Shown here piece by piece: positions 16,276-26,591 of a DNA stretch of 32,496 nt. The stretch's first letter is position 1, and the number at the start of each line of letters is the position of its first letter. The stretch is from Streptomyces sp. col6. GTDB taxonomy: Bacteria; Actinomycetota; Actinomycetes; Streptomycetales; Streptomycetaceae. Under the pieces are notes generated by a model that ran no database searches, was not told where the DNA came from, and saw only the letters and a program-made list of their open reading frames with translations. Location: the NCBI RefSeq assembly GCF_008042035.1, contig NZ_RDBL01000001.1, positions 1-32,496 on the forward strand, written 5' to 3'. The position numbers and the translations under genes were made by a program.

Positions 16276-18623
16276 GGGGCCATCACCCCGGGGAGCTTCG
16301 GGTAGGCGCTGACCTGCCACAGGGAGTCCAGGCCGGTGAGGAAACGGACGAGGCGCTGGAGGCCCATCCCGAAGCCGGCGCTGGCCGGGATGCCCTCGCG
16401 GGCCTCCTTCAGGTACCAGGCGTACTTGGCGGGGTTCTCGCCGCTCTCGCGCATCCGCGTGACGATGGTCGCGTAGTCGGACTCGCGCTCGCTGCCGGAG
16501 ACCAGCTCGCCGTAGCCGTGCGGGGCGATGAGGTCGAAGTTCCGCAGCACACCGGGGCGTTCGGGGTCCTCGCGGTCGTAGAAGCCGCGGGAGCCCTTCG
16601 GGTAGTCGTTGATGAAGAACGGCCGGTCGCTCTCCAGCGAGAGGAGCCGTTCACCGGTCCAGTCGATCTCGCTGTCCGGGCTCTGCGGATGACCTGCCGT
16701 CAGGAGGCGGGATACGGCCTCGTGATGGGTGCACACGTCGTACTTGCCGCTGCGGACATCCGCGAAGTCCGCCTCCTGGCGCCCCAGTTCGGCGAGTACG
16801 TCGGGCACGGCGGTCCACACGTGCTCGGCGACATGGGTGAGCAGACCGGCGGCGACCTCCTGGGCGTCCTCGCGGGTCGCACCGGCGATCTCGACGTCGA
16901 TCTGGTGGAACTCGACCAGATGGCGGCCGGTGGTGGCGGTCTCCTCCGGCTCCACGCGCACGTTGGGGGCGATGTAGAACAGCTTCGGGAAGCCGTGCAG
17001 GGACGCCTGCTTGTAGAGGATGGCGCTGGTCATCAGCTTGTACGGGCGCCCGTAGTAGTCGACGTCCAGCGCCTTGGCGCCCCGGCCGCCCGGGTCGGTG
17101 ACGGGCCCGACGAGCGGGGGCAGCAGCTCCGTGAAGCCCGACCGCCGCAGGAAGTCGCGGGCCGCCTGGAGGGCCTCCTGCTGCACGAGCATGGCGGCGC
17201 GCAGCCGCGGGGAGCGCAGGTGCTCACCGAGCGGGGGCGGCAGGGCGGGTCCTGCGGGCTGCGGGGCGTGGTCCATGACGGGCTCCTGTTCGTGGCGGTG
17301 GTGAGAGGGCGGGGGAAGATCACGTGCGGTGGCGGGTCTCCGGTACGCCGATACGGGGTCGGCCGGCGGCCGGTCATAGCGGTCGGCCATGTGGTTCAGG
17401 GCCGTGAGCAGGCCGTTCGCGGTGAGCGGCGCCAGATCGGCCGGGGCGTCGGGGCGGATCGGCATCGCGCCGGTGTCCGACCAGCGCAGCCGCCCGTCCG
17501 CGCCGATGACGCCGCGGGAGCGGCCCGCGTTGTCGGGGTGGAGGCAGAACGGCACGTCCAGCAGCCCGCGTTCGAAGGCGGCGGGCAGGGCGCGGGTCAG
17601 GTCGGGGTGGAGTCCGAGGACGGCTTCGATCAGGGCGCGGGCCTCCGCGTAGACCTCGCTGCTCCCGTCCCGTCCGGGCGGGAGCGGGGGACCGGCGAGC
17701 GCGGCGGCCGCGGCGGCGGTCTCCAGGGCGCGGACGTTCTCCTCGACGGTCGGGATACGCCGGGACTCGGCGGTCGTCTTCACGAGGAGCCGGTCCGCCC
17801 CGGCCCGTACCGCGAGGCGGGCGGACGCCTCCAGGAGCCGGGTCGCACCGCGATCGGTGCGCGGGTAGACGCCCATGTAGGTGTAGAGGACGACGTGGTG
17901 GTCGACGCCGGCCGGCAGGAACTCACCGGCCAGTCGGCGCAGGGCCCGTATCGCCTCCTCGTCCTGGCCCGGATCGGTCTGCTGGGCGTAGCTCAACGAG
18001 ACGCTGCGCACCCCGTGCTGGGCGAAGAACAGGCACTCCAGCACGCTCGTCGCGACCAGCAGACCGGGCGGGCAGAGCTGGCCGAGCAGACAGCCGCCGA
18101 AGCTCTCCAGATGCGGCACCGAACCGGGCCGGGCGCCGGCGGCGAGGAGTTCGCACCCTTCGGCCCAGGCCGCGACGGAGTCCCGGAGCGGGGTGCGGCC
18201 GTAGGGCAGGCAGTACGAGACGGGCCCGCCCTCGGTCGCGTCGAGGCCGGCGGCGAGCAGGGCCCGGACGATGGCCTGCGGGCGGGCGGAACCGTGCCGG
18301 ACCTGGACGGGGAAGTCGTCGTCGTGCAGCCCGGCGAGCAGGCGGCGCGTGACGTCCAGGGGGTGCGTGGCGATCGGGTAGCCGTTGAGTCCGGCACCCT
18401 CGGCGAGGGCGGCGCGGGCACCGGCGAGATCTCCGACGCGGGTGTAGCTGTCGATGGTGAGCGTGCCCACGGTCGTCGCGGTGGCGGCCCTCGTCCGCTC
18501 CAGGCCGGTGCGCATGGCGCCGGGGTCACCGAAGCCCATGCGGGGCTGGACGACCAGCCGTCCGGCGGCGGCCGAGGCCGCGACGAACGCCCCGAAGGGG
18601 CGCGGGGCTCCGGCGGCGGTCAT
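16272..18623 (-). CDS. Fusion: glutamate mutase E subunit + AsnA-like (AsxRS-related) asparagine synthetase
   Basis: One open frame of 783 residues. Residues about 1-430 match the large (E) subunit of adenosylcobalamin-dependent glutamate mutase, which converts L-glutamate to 3-methylaspartate: VQVRHGS, EGGPVSYCLPYGR, LESFGG, CPPGLL and LSYAQQ follow the family in order. Residues about 450-783 match archaeal AsnA, a class II aspartyl/asparaginyl-tRNA synthetase paralogue that makes asparagine: PLVGPVTDP, ILYKQ, motif 2 around GRHLVEFHQIDVEI, FYDRED, GYGELVSGSERE and motif 3 GFGMGLQRLVRFLTG; no anticodon-binding domain is present. The ATG at 18623 overlaps the S-subunit stop (ATGA). An internal ATG (codon 450) with AGGAG could also yield free AsnA-like protein. 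I infer formation of 3-methylaspartate and then its amide. Confidence 0.88.
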   Translation of the reverse strand: MTAAGAPRPFGAFVAASAAAGRLVVQPRMGFGDPGAMRTGLERTRAATATTVGTLTIDSYTRVGDLAGARAALAEGAGLNGYPIATHPLDVTRRLLAGLHDDDFPVQVRHGSARPQAIVRALLAAGLDATEGGPVSYCLPYGRTPLRDSVAAWAEGCELLAAGARPGSVPHLESFGGCLLGQLCPPGLLVATSVLECLFFAQHGVRSVSLSYAQQTDPGQDEEAIRALRRLAGEFLPAGVDHHVVLYTYMGVYPRTDRGATRLLEASARLAVRAGADRLLVKTTAESRRIPTVEENVRALETAAAAAALAGPPLPPGRDGSSEVYAEARALIEAVLGLHPDLTRALPAAFERGLLDVPFCLHPDNAGRSRGVIGADGRLRWSDTGAMPIRPDAPADLAPLTANGLLTALNHMADRYDRPPADPVSAYRRPATARDLPPPSHHRHEQEPVMDHAPQPAGPALPPPLGEHLRSPRLRAAMLVQQEALQAARDFLRRSGFTELLPPLVGPVTDPGGRGAKALDVDYYGRPYKLMTSAILYKQASLHGFPKLFYIAPNVRVEPEETATTGRHLVEFHQIDVEIAGATREDAQEVAAGLLTHVAEHVWTAVPDVLAELGRQEADFADVRSGKYDVCTHHEAVSRLLTAGHPQSPDSEIDWTGERLLSLESDRPFFINDYPKGSRGFYDREDPERPGVLRNFDLIAPHGYGELVSGSERESDYATIVTRMRESGENPAKYAWYLKEAREGIPASAGFGMGLQRLVRFLTGLDSLWQVSAYPKLPGVMAP
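17274..17287 (-). promoter_or_regulatory. Internal ribosome-binding site and start within the mutase-AsnA fusion
   Basis: On the minus strand AGGAG (17287-17283) stands 6 bases before an in-frame ATG (17276-17274, codon 450), exactly at the junction between the mutase and AsnA-like domains. It could produce a separate AsnA-like protein of 334 residues, or be a relic of two once separate genes. Confidence 0.5.
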
Positions 18624-19033
18624 GCCACCACCCGGGCGCGGGCCGCGAGGAACGCGCACAGGGCCTCCAGGTCACCGGCCCCGTCCCCGAGGACCGCGTC
18701 GCAGCCCGCCTCGCGGAGCCGGGCCGCCTCGGCCTCCCCGGAACGGCCGGCGGTGCCGAGCTTGCCGCCGACGGCCACCGGCAGCGCGGCCAGCTCCGGT
18801 TCGGCGCGCAGCGCGCGTACCGCCGCGAGGGCGTCCCGGTAGCCGTGGCCGTTGACGCTGCTGAGCACGACCACGTCGGGGGCATGCCGGCGACAGGCGG
18901 CCGTGAGCAGACGGGGACTCACGCAGGGGCCCAGCGCGACGACGTCGTGCCCCCGCTCCTCCAGGAACAGCCCGAGATACACGAGGTTCCAGGTGTGGGA
19001 GTCCGAAGCGGTTCCGCTCAGGAGTATCTTCAT
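18620..19033 (-). CDS. Glutamate (methylaspartate) mutase S subunit, B12-binding
   Basis: A 137-residue B12-binding subunit that carries adenosylcobalamin for the E subunit encoded next. The cobalamin motif is SDSHTWN: D11 and H13, the expected cobalt ligand, are kept, while the usual glycine three residues after the histidine is asparagine (DxHxxN). Later parts of the fold are seen as VVVLSSVNGHG (about 53-64) and VAVGGKLG (about 86-93). The length equals classical S subunits. Its stop overlaps the E-subunit start (ATGA). It is the first gene after a strong terminator, so a promoter should lie in 19034-19157; I saw no cobalamin riboswitch there. Confidence 0.88.
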   Translation of the reverse strand: MKILLSGTASDSHTWNLVYLGLFLEERGHDVVALGPCVSPRLLTAACRRHAPDVVVLSSVNGHGYRDALAAVRALRAEPELAALPVAVGGKLGTAGRSGEAEAARLREAGCDAVLGDGAGDLEALCAFLAARARVVA

Positions 19034-19157
19034 GCCTTCGAGGTTATGTGCGAAAAGGGCTTCCGGGCGGAAGTCGAGCGGCAGTCGCGGGCGGCAGTTT
19101 CCCTTTCTCTTTTGCTTTGTCCAGGCGCCCTGATTCCCCGGCCGGCGGGCATACGGA

Positions 19158-19194
19158 AATGCCGCGCCCCGCAGGAGATGCGGGGCGCGGCATT
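19158..19194 (-). terminator. Terminator after mbtH
   Basis: A perfect 15-bp inverted repeat (19158-19172 with 19180-19194) with a 7-base loop, 17 bases after the MbtH stop. It separates the NRPS-mbtH unit from the mutase operon on the same strand. Confidence 0.85.
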
Positions 19195-19210
19195 CGGTGG
19201 AGAGGGCGGG

Positions 19211-19426
19211 TCAGACGTACTGGGCGACCAGGCTACGGGGGCGGATGTCGGTCCAGTGGGCGGTGATGTACTCCAGGGCATCCGCCCTGTTCCCGGGCCC
19301 CCAGACGCTGTCCCAGCCCGCCGGGACGTCGGCGAACGCCGGCCACAGGGCGTGCTGCCCCTCGTCGTTCACCACGACGTGGAAGGAGCCCTCGGCGTCG
19401 TCGAAAGGGTTCACGATGTCGCTCAT
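19211..19426 (-). CDS. mbtH: MbtH-like protein
   Basis: A 71-residue MbtH-family chaperone, which binds adenylation domains and helps their folding or activity. The family pattern is clear: [20 protein letters not shown], the invariant tryptophans, [11 protein letters not shown] and HWTDIRP near the C-terminus. Its ATG overlaps the stop of the last NRPS frame (ATGA) and is preceded by GAGGAG. It is the last gene of the NRPS unit before a terminator, and probably serves the three adenylation domains encoded upstream. Confidence 0.97.
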   Translation of the reverse strand: MSDIVNPFDDAEGSFHVVVNDEGQHALWPAFADVPAGWDSVWGPGNRADALEYITAHWTDIRPRSLVAQYV

Positions 19427-21807
19427 GAATAACTCCTCGTTTCGTTTTCCCGCAGGTTCTTCTCCTGCAGTGCGGAGAGTTTCTCCGCGATGACTTTCCC
19501 GATGTGTGCGAGAGGTTCTTCCTCGGCCATCCGGAGATGACTGGATTCCACGGTGTGGTTCTCGGCCGTTCCCGTCAGGAACGGATTCCAGGTGGCGGCC
19601 AGCGCGCCTTCCGGTTCGCCGGGCCGGCGGGCCGTGAAGAAGACCGCGCCGGTGTCGGCGACCCCGGGTTCATGCCGGGACATGAGGGCCGCGTGGCTCT
19701 CGGAGGCGCGCAGCACCGCCCGTATCTCCTCCGTGCTGAAGCCACCGAGCACCGGGTCCTCGCGGCGCACCCGCTCCACGGCGGCCGGCAGCTCGTCCTC
19801 CCCGAGGGGCCCGGGGACCCCGCGCTCCTGCGGCGGCAGCACGGACACGCTGCCCGGCCCGGTCTGGTGGACGTCCATCAGCGCGAGCAGTTCGACGCGC
19901 TGACCGGCCGCGCGGAGCCGGACGGCCATGGTGTGCGCGACGATCCCGCCGAAGGACCAGCCCAGCAGCCGGTACGGCCCCCACGGCTGGACCTGGCGGA
20001 TGCGCTCCAGGTAGTCGTCGGCCATCTCCTCGACGGTGCGCGGGCGGTGGCCCGGCTCGCTCAGCGCGCGGGCCTGGAGGGCGTACAGCGGCTGTTCGTC
20101 CCCGAGATGCCGGGCCAGGCCCGCGTACGACCAGCCGACGCCGGTGCCGGGGTGCACGCAGAACAGCGGGCGGCGGGTGCCCCGGGTGCTCAGCGGCAGC
20201 AGGACGCCCATGGCGCCGGCCGTGCCGTCGGGGTCCTGCGCGCCGAGCAGCCCCGCCGGGGTCGGGGCGCGGAACAGGTCCCGGACGGTCCGGTCCACGC
20301 CGAGCACCGACCGCACCCGGCTCACCAGGCGCACACCGAGCAGCGAATGCCCGCCCAGCGTGAAGAAGTTGTCGTCGAGGCCGACCCTGTCCACCCCCAG
20401 GATCTCGGCGAACAGCCCGCACAGCACCTCTTCCCGGGCATTGCGCGGCGCGCGGTGCCCGGCGACGGCGCCACGGTCCGGGGCGGGCAGCGCCCGGCGG
20501 TCCGGCTTGCCGTTGACGGTCAGCGGCAGGGCGTCCAGGACGACGACCGCCGACGGCACGAGGTGGGCGGGCAGCGCGGTACGGGCCAGAGCCAGCAGTT
20601 CCGCCCCGGTGACCGTGGATCCCGCACGCGGCACCACGTAACCGACGAGACTCCGCTCGCCCGGCCGGTCCTCCCGGACCACGGCGAGCGCCTGGCCGAC
20701 GGCGGGGTGGGCGGCGAGCGCGTGCTCGACCTCGCCCGGCTCGATCCGTACCCCGCGCAGCTTGATCTGGCCGTCCGCCCGCCCCAGGAAACGCAGTTCA
20801 CCGTCCGGTGTCCAGACCACCCGGTCACCGGTGCGGTACATCCGGCTGCCGTCGGCCTCGAACGGGTCGGGCACGAAGCGCTCGGCGGTCAGGTCCGGCC
20901 GGCCCGTGTACCCGCGCGCCACATGCGATCCCGCGATGTACAGCTCCCCGGGAACACCCGGCGGCACGGGCCGCAGCGCCCCGTCCAGGACATGGCTGCG
21001 GGTGTTGTCCATCGGCCGGCCCAGGTGCAGCCCGGCCCCGCCGAGCGAGCCCCGGCCGCCGGTGAGCCACTGGTTGTGCGAGGCGAAGGTCGTCTCGGTG
21101 GGTCCGTAGGAGTGGACGAGGACGGTGTCCGGGCAGTGCGTCAGGACCCGCTGCACGGCGGCCGGTGAGGCGACGTCGCCGCCCGTCCACACCTCCCGCA
21201 GCAGCCGCAGGGTGTCCAGCGCCTCGTCGGCCATCACATGGAACAGGCCTACGGTGAAGTAGGCGTCGGTGACCCCGTGCTCGCGTACGGTGCGGGCGGT
21301 CTCCGCGAGGTCGGTTCCGTCGCCCCGCATGACGACCAGGCTGCCGCCGTCGAGCAGCGGCACCCACATCTCGAAGACCGAGGCGTCGAACCCGGTCGCG
21401 GAGTGGACCAGCATCCGGCGGGGCCCGCCCGATGTGGTGTCCCGGTCGGCGGCGAGTTCGGTGACGTTGCGGTGGGTGACGCCGACGCCCTTCGGCCGGC
21501 CGGTCGACCCGGACGTGAACATCACGTACATCAGATCGTCCCCGTCGACCGCCACGGGCGTGCGGTCCGAGGGCGCGTCGCTCCCGGGGGGCGCGTCGAC
21601 CAGGAGGGCCGGTACGGAGACCTCCTCGGGCACCGCACCCGCCCGCCCGGCGTCGGTCGCGACGAGGCGGACGCCCGCGTCCCGGACCATCAGCGCGATC
21701 CTGGCCCCGGGCAGCGCCGGGTCCAACGGGACGTACGCGGCACCGCACTTGAGAACGGCCAGCGCGGTCACCACCAGCGGGACGCCCCGCTCGAGGAGCA
21801 CCCCCAC
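19423..21807 (-). CDS. NRPS, downstream part: A (rest)-PCP-TE, separated by a frameshift
   Basis: A 794-residue frame that continues the A domain broken off at 21768-21846. It holds the remaining A domain (about 1-440) with [23 protein letters not shown] and NGKPDR (K434). A PCP follows with GGHSLL (S488), and then a thioesterase (about 540-790) with GWSFG nucleophile S618. Aligned by eye with GrsA, the specificity code reads D-A-F-Y-W-G-S-F-A-K, which I cannot assign. The GTG at 21807 lies in the duplicated segment and has only a weak ribosome-binding site. If translated separately it would lack the first part of the A domain. Most probably it is the 3' end of one gene, 19423-26591, which without one repeat copy encodes 2379 residues. 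TE releases the final peptide by hydrolysis or cyclisation. Confidence 0.85.
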   Translation of the reverse strand: MGVLLERGVPLVVTALAVLKCGAAYVPLDPALPGARIALMVRDAGVRLVATDAGRAGAVPEEVSVPALLVDAPPGSDAPSDRTPVAVDGDDLMYVMFTSGSTGRPKGVGVTHRNVTELAADRDTTSGGPRRMLVHSATGFDASVFEMWVPLLDGGSLVVMRGDGTDLAETARTVREHGVTDAYFTVGLFHVMADEALDTLRLLREVWTGGDVASPAAVQRVLTHCPDTVLVHSYGPTETTFASHNQWLTGGRGSLGGAGLHLGRPMDNTRSHVLDGALRPVPPGVPGELYIAGSHVARGYTGRPDLTAERFVPDPFEADGSRMYRTGDRVVWTPDGELRFLGRADGQIKLRGVRIEPGEVEHALAAHPAVGQALAVVREDRPGERSLVGYVVPRAGSTVTGAELLALARTALPAHLVPSAVVVLDALPLTVNGKPDRRALPAPDRGAVAGHRAPRNAREEVLCGLFAEILGVDRVGLDDNFFTLGGHSLLGVRLVSRVRSVLGVDRTVRDLFRAPTPAGLLGAQDPDGTAGAMGVLLPLSTRGTRRPLFCVHPGTGVGWSYAGLARHLGDEQPLYALQARALSEPGHRPRTVEEMADDYLERIRQVQPWGPYRLLGWSFGGIVAHTMAVRLRAAGQRVELLALMDVHQTGPGSVSVLPPQERGVPGPLGEDELPAAVERVRREDPVLGGFSTEEIRAVLRASESHAALMSRHEPGVADTGAVFFTARRPGEPEGALAATWNPFLTGTAENHTVESSHLRMAEEEPLAHIGKVIAEKLSALQEKNLRENETRSYS

Positions 21808-24800
21808 GGTGTCACCCGCTCGAGGAGCACCCCCACGGTGTCACCCCGCCGCACCCCCGCCGCTCCCAGCCGGGCGGCCAGCGCGTCGGCGCGGGCGTCG
21901 AGTTCCCCGTAGCCGACGGTCTCCGCGTCCGTGATCAGAGCCGGCAGCTCGGGGCCGAGCGTGGCCCGGCGGGCGATGACCTCGTGGACGGCGGCCCGCT
22001 CCCGTGTCACCGTGGCGGTGTCGTTGTACTCCGCGTGCAGCCGGAACCGCTCGGCGTCGGTGAGCAGGTCCACGGCGCCGATCCGCACCCCCGGATCGGC
22101 GGCGACGGCGTGCAGCAGTCGCCCGACGTGCGCGGCGAGCAGACCGGCGGTGGCGGTGTCGAACAGATCAGTGGCGTACTCCAGACCGCCCGCCAGACCC
22201 GCCGGCCGCCCCTCCTCGTCCTTCCGCTCCCACAGCGAGAGGGTCAGGTCGAACTTGGTGGACAGCGTCTCCAGCGGCGCTGGTTCGAGCCGCAGCAGCG
22301 GCCCCTCGGCCGGGGCGGAGGTGTAGTCGTGGTGGAGCTGGACGACGTACTGGGCGAGCGGGTGGTGGGCGGTGGAGCGGGCCGGGTTGAGGTGTTCCAC
22401 GATCCGGTCGAAGGGCAGGCCCTGGTGGGCGTAGGCACCGAGGTCCGTGTCGCGCACCCGCTCCAGGAGTTCGGCGAACGCCGGGTCACCCGAGGTGTCG
22501 GTGCGCAGGACCAGTGTGTTGACGAAGAAGCCGACCAGATCGCTCAGTGCCTCGTCGTCGCGCCCGGCCGTCATGGTGGCCAGCGGCAGATCGGTGCCCG
22601 CGCCGTGCCGGGTGAGGACGGCCGCGAGGGCCGCCTGCATCACCATGAACAGCGTGGCGCCGTGCCGTCGGGCCAGCTCCTCCAGCGCCTCGTGGGTGGC
22701 CGCGTCCACGGTGAGCGGTGCGTGGCCGCCCCGGTGCGTGGCCTCGGCCGGGCGCGGCCGGGCGGCGGGCAGTTCGAGGACGGGCGGCGCTCCGGCGAGG
22801 GCGCGTTCCCAGAACGCGAGGTGGTCATGCGCCGCCGGCCCGTCCAGGAGCTCCTGCTGCCAGAGCGTGTAGTCGGCGTACTGGACGGGAAGCGGCCGCC
22901 AGCCCGGTACGCGCCCCTCGGCGCGTGCGGCGTACGCGGCGGCCAGGTCGGTGAGCAGCGGACCGGTCGACCAGCCGTCGGCGGCGATGTGGTGGACGAG
23001 CAGCACCAGCACCTGCCCGCCGCCGTCGTCCGGGGTCAGGAGGGCGGCCCGCAGCGGGATCTCCCCGGCCAGGTCGAAGACATGCCCGGCGGCGGAGGCG
23101 ACAGCCGCCCGGAACTGCCCGGCCGGCACCGTGCGGACATCGAGGACGGGCTGCGCGCCCTCGACGATCTCCTGGTGCGGTTCCCCGTCGACCGACAGGT
23201 AGCGGGTCCGCAGCACCTCGTGGCGCTCCACCAGGTCGGCCAGAGCGAGGCCGAGGACACCCGCGTCCAGCGGCTCGGCCGGACGCAGCACCAGCGGGAT
23301 GTTGTACGAGGCGCTGGGACCCTCCAGCGCGTCGATGAACCAGAGCCGTCGCTGCGCCCGCGACAGCGGCAGGCGCTCCGGCCGGTCCGCGCGGCGGACG
23401 AGCGCGGGGCCCTTGTCCTCGGCGGCCGAGCGGGCGTCTGCGATGCGCCGGGCCAGCGCGGCGGGCGTCGGGGCGAGCAGCAGGTCCCGTACGTGGACGT
23501 CGGCGCCCAGGCGGGCCCTGATCCGGTTGGCCAGCCGCACCCCGCTCATGGAGTGGCCGCCGATCGCGAAGAACCCCTCGTCCGGGCCGACTTCACCGAT
23601 CCCCAGGATCTCGGCGAACATCTCCCGCAACGTGTCGACGTGCTCCGCGTCGGGCGCACCGCTCCGCGCGGCGGCCTCGCCGGCCTCGGCGGCCTGAGCA
23701 GCGAGGGCCGTCACGCGCTCGCGGCGCTCGTCCAGGGACCAGCGGTCGTCGGGGCCCAGCAGCGCGGCGTCGGCGACCGGCGCCTCCGGGTCCTCGGCGG
23801 CTGTACGCAGGGCGCGTTCCAGGGCGCCCAGGAGGAGGCGGGCGGTGCCCTCGTCGAGCACGTCGCACGCGTACTCCAGGTTGAGTGCGAGGCCGGCGGG
23901 CGTGCCGTCGGCGTCCCGGTGCTCCACACACGCGGCGGTCAGGTCGAACTTGGTGGTCGCGGGGCCGTCCGCCCGGAAGCGGCCGGTGAGCCCGCCGAAG
24001 GCGAACGGGGCGTCCTCCGGGGCGGCGGTGACCAGGGTCAGCATCGTCTGGAAGAGCGGGTGGACCCCGGGTGTGCGCGGCGGGTTCAGATGCTCGACCA
24101 GCAGGTCGAAGGGGAGGCCCTGGTGGGCGTAGGCGGCGAGGTCCGTGTCACGTACCCGCTCCAGCAGCTCGGTGAACGCCGGGTCACCCGAGGTGTCGGT
24201 GGGCAGGACCAGCGTGTTGACGAAGAAGCCGACCAGCGCCCCCAGCGCCTCGTCGTCGCGGCCCGCGACCGGCGTGCCCACGGCCACCCGCTCCCCGCAG
24301 CCCGCCGCGCGCAGCGCGAGGGCCAGCGCGGCCTGGAGGACCATCAGCATGCTGGCGCCGTGCGCGTCGGCCAGGCCGGCGAGGCGGCGGTGCGCGGCCG
24401 GTTCGATGTGCGCGGTCACCACACCGCCCCGGTGGTCCGGCACGGCGGGCCGGGGGCGGTCCAGCGGCAGGCCGGTGACGGGGGGCAGCCCGTCGAGCGC
24501 GGCCCGCCAGTGCGCGAGCCCGCGCGAGACGGCCGCGTCCGGGTCGTCGGTTGTGCCGAGGACGTCGTGCTGCCAGAGGGTGTAGTCGGCGTACTGGACG
24601 GGAAGCGGCTCCTGCTCCGGCGCACGGCCTTCGACGCGGGCCGCGTACGCGGTGGCCAGGTCGTTCACCAGCGGCGCCAGCGACCACCCGTCCCCCGCCA
24701 CATGGTGCAGCAGCACCGCCAGCACCGCCGCCGGCCCGTCACCGGCCGCGTCCTCGGGCACGAACAGCGCCACCCGCAAGGGCAGTTCCCGCGCCAGGTC

Positions 24801-26591
24801 GAACGTCTCGGAGACGAAGTCGGCGACCCGGCTCCGGAGTTCACCGGCCGGGCACTCGACGACGCGGGCGCGTACCGTGGAGGCCGCCAGCACGTGCTGG
24901 TAGGGCTCGTCCTCCGGCGCGAGGAACACCGTGCGCAGCACCTCGTGCCGCTCCACCAGATCGGTGACCGCGGCGGCGAGCGCCGCCCGGTCGGGGACCC
25001 CGTCCAGCTCCAGGACGATGGGCATGTTGTACGCGCAGGACGGCCCGTCGAGCTGGTCCAGCAGCCACAGCCGGCGCTGCGCGTGCGAGAGCGGCACCCG
25101 GTCCTCGGCGGGCAGCGGCTCCTCGTGGACGACCGACAGACGCGGGTCCGTGGTCCGCAGCACCTTGCGATTGATCTTCCCCGAGCTGGTGCGGGGCAGG
25201 GCCGCGACGATTCCCACGGCTGCCGGGACGGCGGCGGCCGGCATGCGCTCGCGCACCAGTGCGCGCAGCTCCTCGGCTCCGACACCGCCCTCGGTGACGA
25301 CGAACGCGACGAGCCGCTTCACCCCGTCGGCGTCCTGCTGGGCGACGACGGCGGCCTCCCGCACCTTCGGGTGGGCCGACAGGACGGAGTCGACGGCGGC
25401 GGGGTCGATGCGCTGCCCGCCGATCTTCACCTCGTCGTCCAGCCGCCCGTGGTACAGGATCTGGCGGTCCTCACCGATCGTGACGAGGTCCCCGGTGCGG
25501 TAGGCGCGCTCCCCGTCCAGCTCGGTGAAGCGGCGGGCATTCAGCTCCGGGTTGGTGAGGTAGCCCCGGGACAAGCCGCCGCCGAGCAGCCAGAGTTCAC
25601 CGGCGACGACGGCCGCGCGGACCCCCGGCAGCGGGCGGCCGATCGGCACCGGACCGTCCCCGTGCCGGGTCAGATCGGCGACCGTCGCGACCACCGTGGT
25701 CTCCGTGGGGCCGTACGCGTTGAGCAGCCGCACCCGCTCCCCGGTCAGCGCGCGCCACTGGGCGACCCGCTCCGGCAGCGCGGCCTCCCCGTAGATGATC
25801 ACCGTCTCCAGGCAGCCGGGCAGCCGCACCGAACCGGCGGCCAGGACGTGGACCAGCTCGTGCCAGTACGCGGCCGGCAGGTCGAGCAGCGTGATCCCGT
25901 GCCGCGCGCAGCCGGCGAGCAGATCGCGCACGTCCAGCATGTCGTCCGTACGCAGCACCAGCGTCCCGCCGGCCCCGACGGTCGCGAACAGCTCCTGCAC
26001 GCTGGCGTCGAAGTGCAGCGGCGAGAACTGGAGGACCCGGGAGGCGGGGCCGATGCCGTACGCGGGGGTGGCGCCCGCGATGAAGTGCGCGAGCGAGTCG
26101 TGGGCGACGACGACACCGTTGGGAGTGCCGGTCGACCCGGAGGTGTAGATCACGTATGCGGCGCCGGCCGGTGCGCCGGGGCCGGGCAGCACGAGTTCGC
26201 CGGCGGCGGCCACCTCGGCGGGCGTGGGCGCCAGGTCGCCGCAACTGTCCTTGAGGATGGCCGCGTTCCGGGCGTCCGGGGCCTGGATGTCGAGCGGGAG
26301 GTAGGCGGCGCCCGTGCTCAGGACGGCGAGGAGGCCGACGACGGCGTCGATGCCGCGCGGGCGGTGGAGGGCGACGAGCCGGCCGGGGGCGGCGCCCTCG
26401 GCGGCCAGGACGCGGGCCCGTTCCCGTACGGCACCGGCGAGTTCCGCGTAGGTCAGGCGGGCGGTGTCGTGGACCAGGGCCGGCGCGTCGGGGCGGGTGC
26501 GTGCCTGGTGGGCGATGAGGTCGAGCACCGGCGGGGCGGGTGCGGGAGAGGGACCGCCGTCGAGCAGGTCGTCCGTTCTGATGGGGGGCAT
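21768..26591 (-). CDS. NRPS, upstream part: A-C-PCP-C-A(start), truncated by frameshift
   Basis: A 1607-residue frame. An A domain (about 20-480: [29 protein letters not shown] with K472) passes straight into a C domain (about 500-930, HHVAGDG at 629-635) with no PCP between them. Then come a PCP (GGHSMS, S1014), a second C domain (about 1072-1500, HHIAADG at 1200) and the first 80 residues of another A domain, ending in a frameshift after residue 1592. The first A domain's code by eye is D-A-Q-D-I-Y-A-V-V-K, unassigned but sharing D-A-Q-D with the glutamine code. Lacking its own PCP, it must load carriers in trans. ATG 26591 has GGAGG upstream. Without the 29-bp repeat the protein continues to PCP-TE. 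Confidence 0.9.
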   Translation of the reverse strand: MPPIRTDDLLDGGPSPAPAPPVLDLIAHQARTRPDAPALVHDTARLTYAELAGAVRERARVLAAEGAAPGRLVALHRPRGIDAVVGLLAVLSTGAAYLPLDIQAPDARNAAILKDSCGDLAPTPAEVAAAGELVLPGPGAPAGAAYVIYTSGSTGTPNGVVVAHDSLAHFIAGATPAYGIGPASRVLQFSPLHFDASVQELFATVGAGGTLVLRTDDMLDVRDLLAGCARHGITLLDLPAAYWHELVHVLAAGSVRLPGCLETVIIYGEAALPERVAQWRALTGERVRLLNAYGPTETTVVATVADLTRHGDGPVPIGRPLPGVRAAVVAGELWLLGGGLSRGYLTNPELNARRFTELDGERAYRTGDLVTIGEDRQILYHGRLDDEVKIGGQRIDPAAVDSVLSAHPKVREAAVVAQQDADGVKRLVAFVVTEGGVGAEELRALVRERMPAAAVPAAVGIVAALPRTSSGKINRKVLRTTDPRLSVVHEEPLPAEDRVPLSHAQRRLWLLDQLDGPSCAYNMPIVLELDGVPDRAALAAAVTDLVERHEVLRTVFLAPEDEPYQHVLAASTVRARVVECPAGELRSRVADFVSETFDLARELPLRVALFVPEDAAGDGPAAVLAVLLHHVAGDGWSLAPLVNDLATAYAARVEGRAPEQEPLPVQYADYTLWQHDVLGTTDDPDAAVSRGLAHWRAALDGLPPVTGLPLDRPRPAVPDHRGGVVTAHIEPAAHRRLAGLADAHGASMLMVLQAALALALRAAGCGERVAVGTPVAGRDDEALGALVGFFVNTLVLPTDTSGDPAFTELLERVRDTDLAAYAHQGLPFDLLVEHLNPPRTPGVHPLFQTMLTLVTAAPEDAPFAFGGLTGRFRADGPATTKFDLTAACVEHRDADGTPAGLALNLEYACDVLDEGTARLLLGALERALRTAAEDPEAPVADAALLGPDDRWSLDERRERVTALAAQAAEAGEAAARSGAPDAEHVDTLREMFAEILGIGEVGPDEGFFAIGGHSMSGVRLANRIRARLGADVHVRDLLLAPTPAALARRIADARSAAEDKGPALVRRADRPERLPLSRAQRRLWFIDALEGPSASYNIPLVLRPAEPLDAGVLGLALADLVERHEVLRTRYLSVDGEPHQEIVEGAQPVLDVRTVPAGQFRAAVASAAGHVFDLAGEIPLRAALLTPDDGGGQVLVLLVHHIAADGWSTGPLLTDLAAAYAARAEGRVPGWRPLPVQYADYTLWQQELLDGPAAHDHLAFWERALAGAPPVLELPAARPRPAEATHRGGHAPLTVDAATHEALEELARRHGATLFMVMQAALAAVLTRHGAGTDLPLATMTAGRDDEALSDLVGFFVNTLVLRTDTSGDPAFAELLERVRDTDLGAYAHQGLPFDRIVEHLNPARSTAHHPLAQYVVQLHHDYTSAPAEGPLLRLEPAPLETLSTKFDLTLSLWERKDEEGRPAGLAGGLEYATDLFDTATAGLLAAHVGRLLHAVAADPGVRIGAVDLLTDAERFRLHAEYNDTATVTRERAAVHEVIARRATLGPELPALITDAETVGYGELDARADALAARLGAAGVRRGDTVGVLLERVTPWGCSSSGASRWW
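21789..21846. repeat. Exact 29-bp tandem duplication that shifts the NRPS frame
   Basis: Bases 21789-21817 and 21818-21846 are identical 29-mers, each beginning GCTCGAGGAG. 29 is not a multiple of three, so the second copy throws translation (minus strand) into a frame ending at a TGA at 21768-21770. With one copy removed the reading passes smoothly from ...[10 protein letters not shown] to [15 protein letters not shown], a normal early A-domain sequence, and the joined gene length (7140 bases) is an exact multiple of three. Confidence 0.9.

Noticed and set aside
16272..17276. True asparaginyl- or aspartyl-tRNA synthetase
   Set aside because: Class II core is present but there is no N-terminal anticodon-binding domain; the match to AsnA-type paralogues is better over the full length.
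16518..18842. A 774-codon + strand frame opposite the mutase-AsnA fusion
   Set aside because: Same shadow effect; no recognisable domain, and the minus strand carries ordered motifs of two known families.
19034..19157. Possible cobalamin riboswitch upstream of the B12 mutase genes
   Set aside because: The gap after the terminator is only about 124 bases and I could not find the conserved B12-box or the paired elements.
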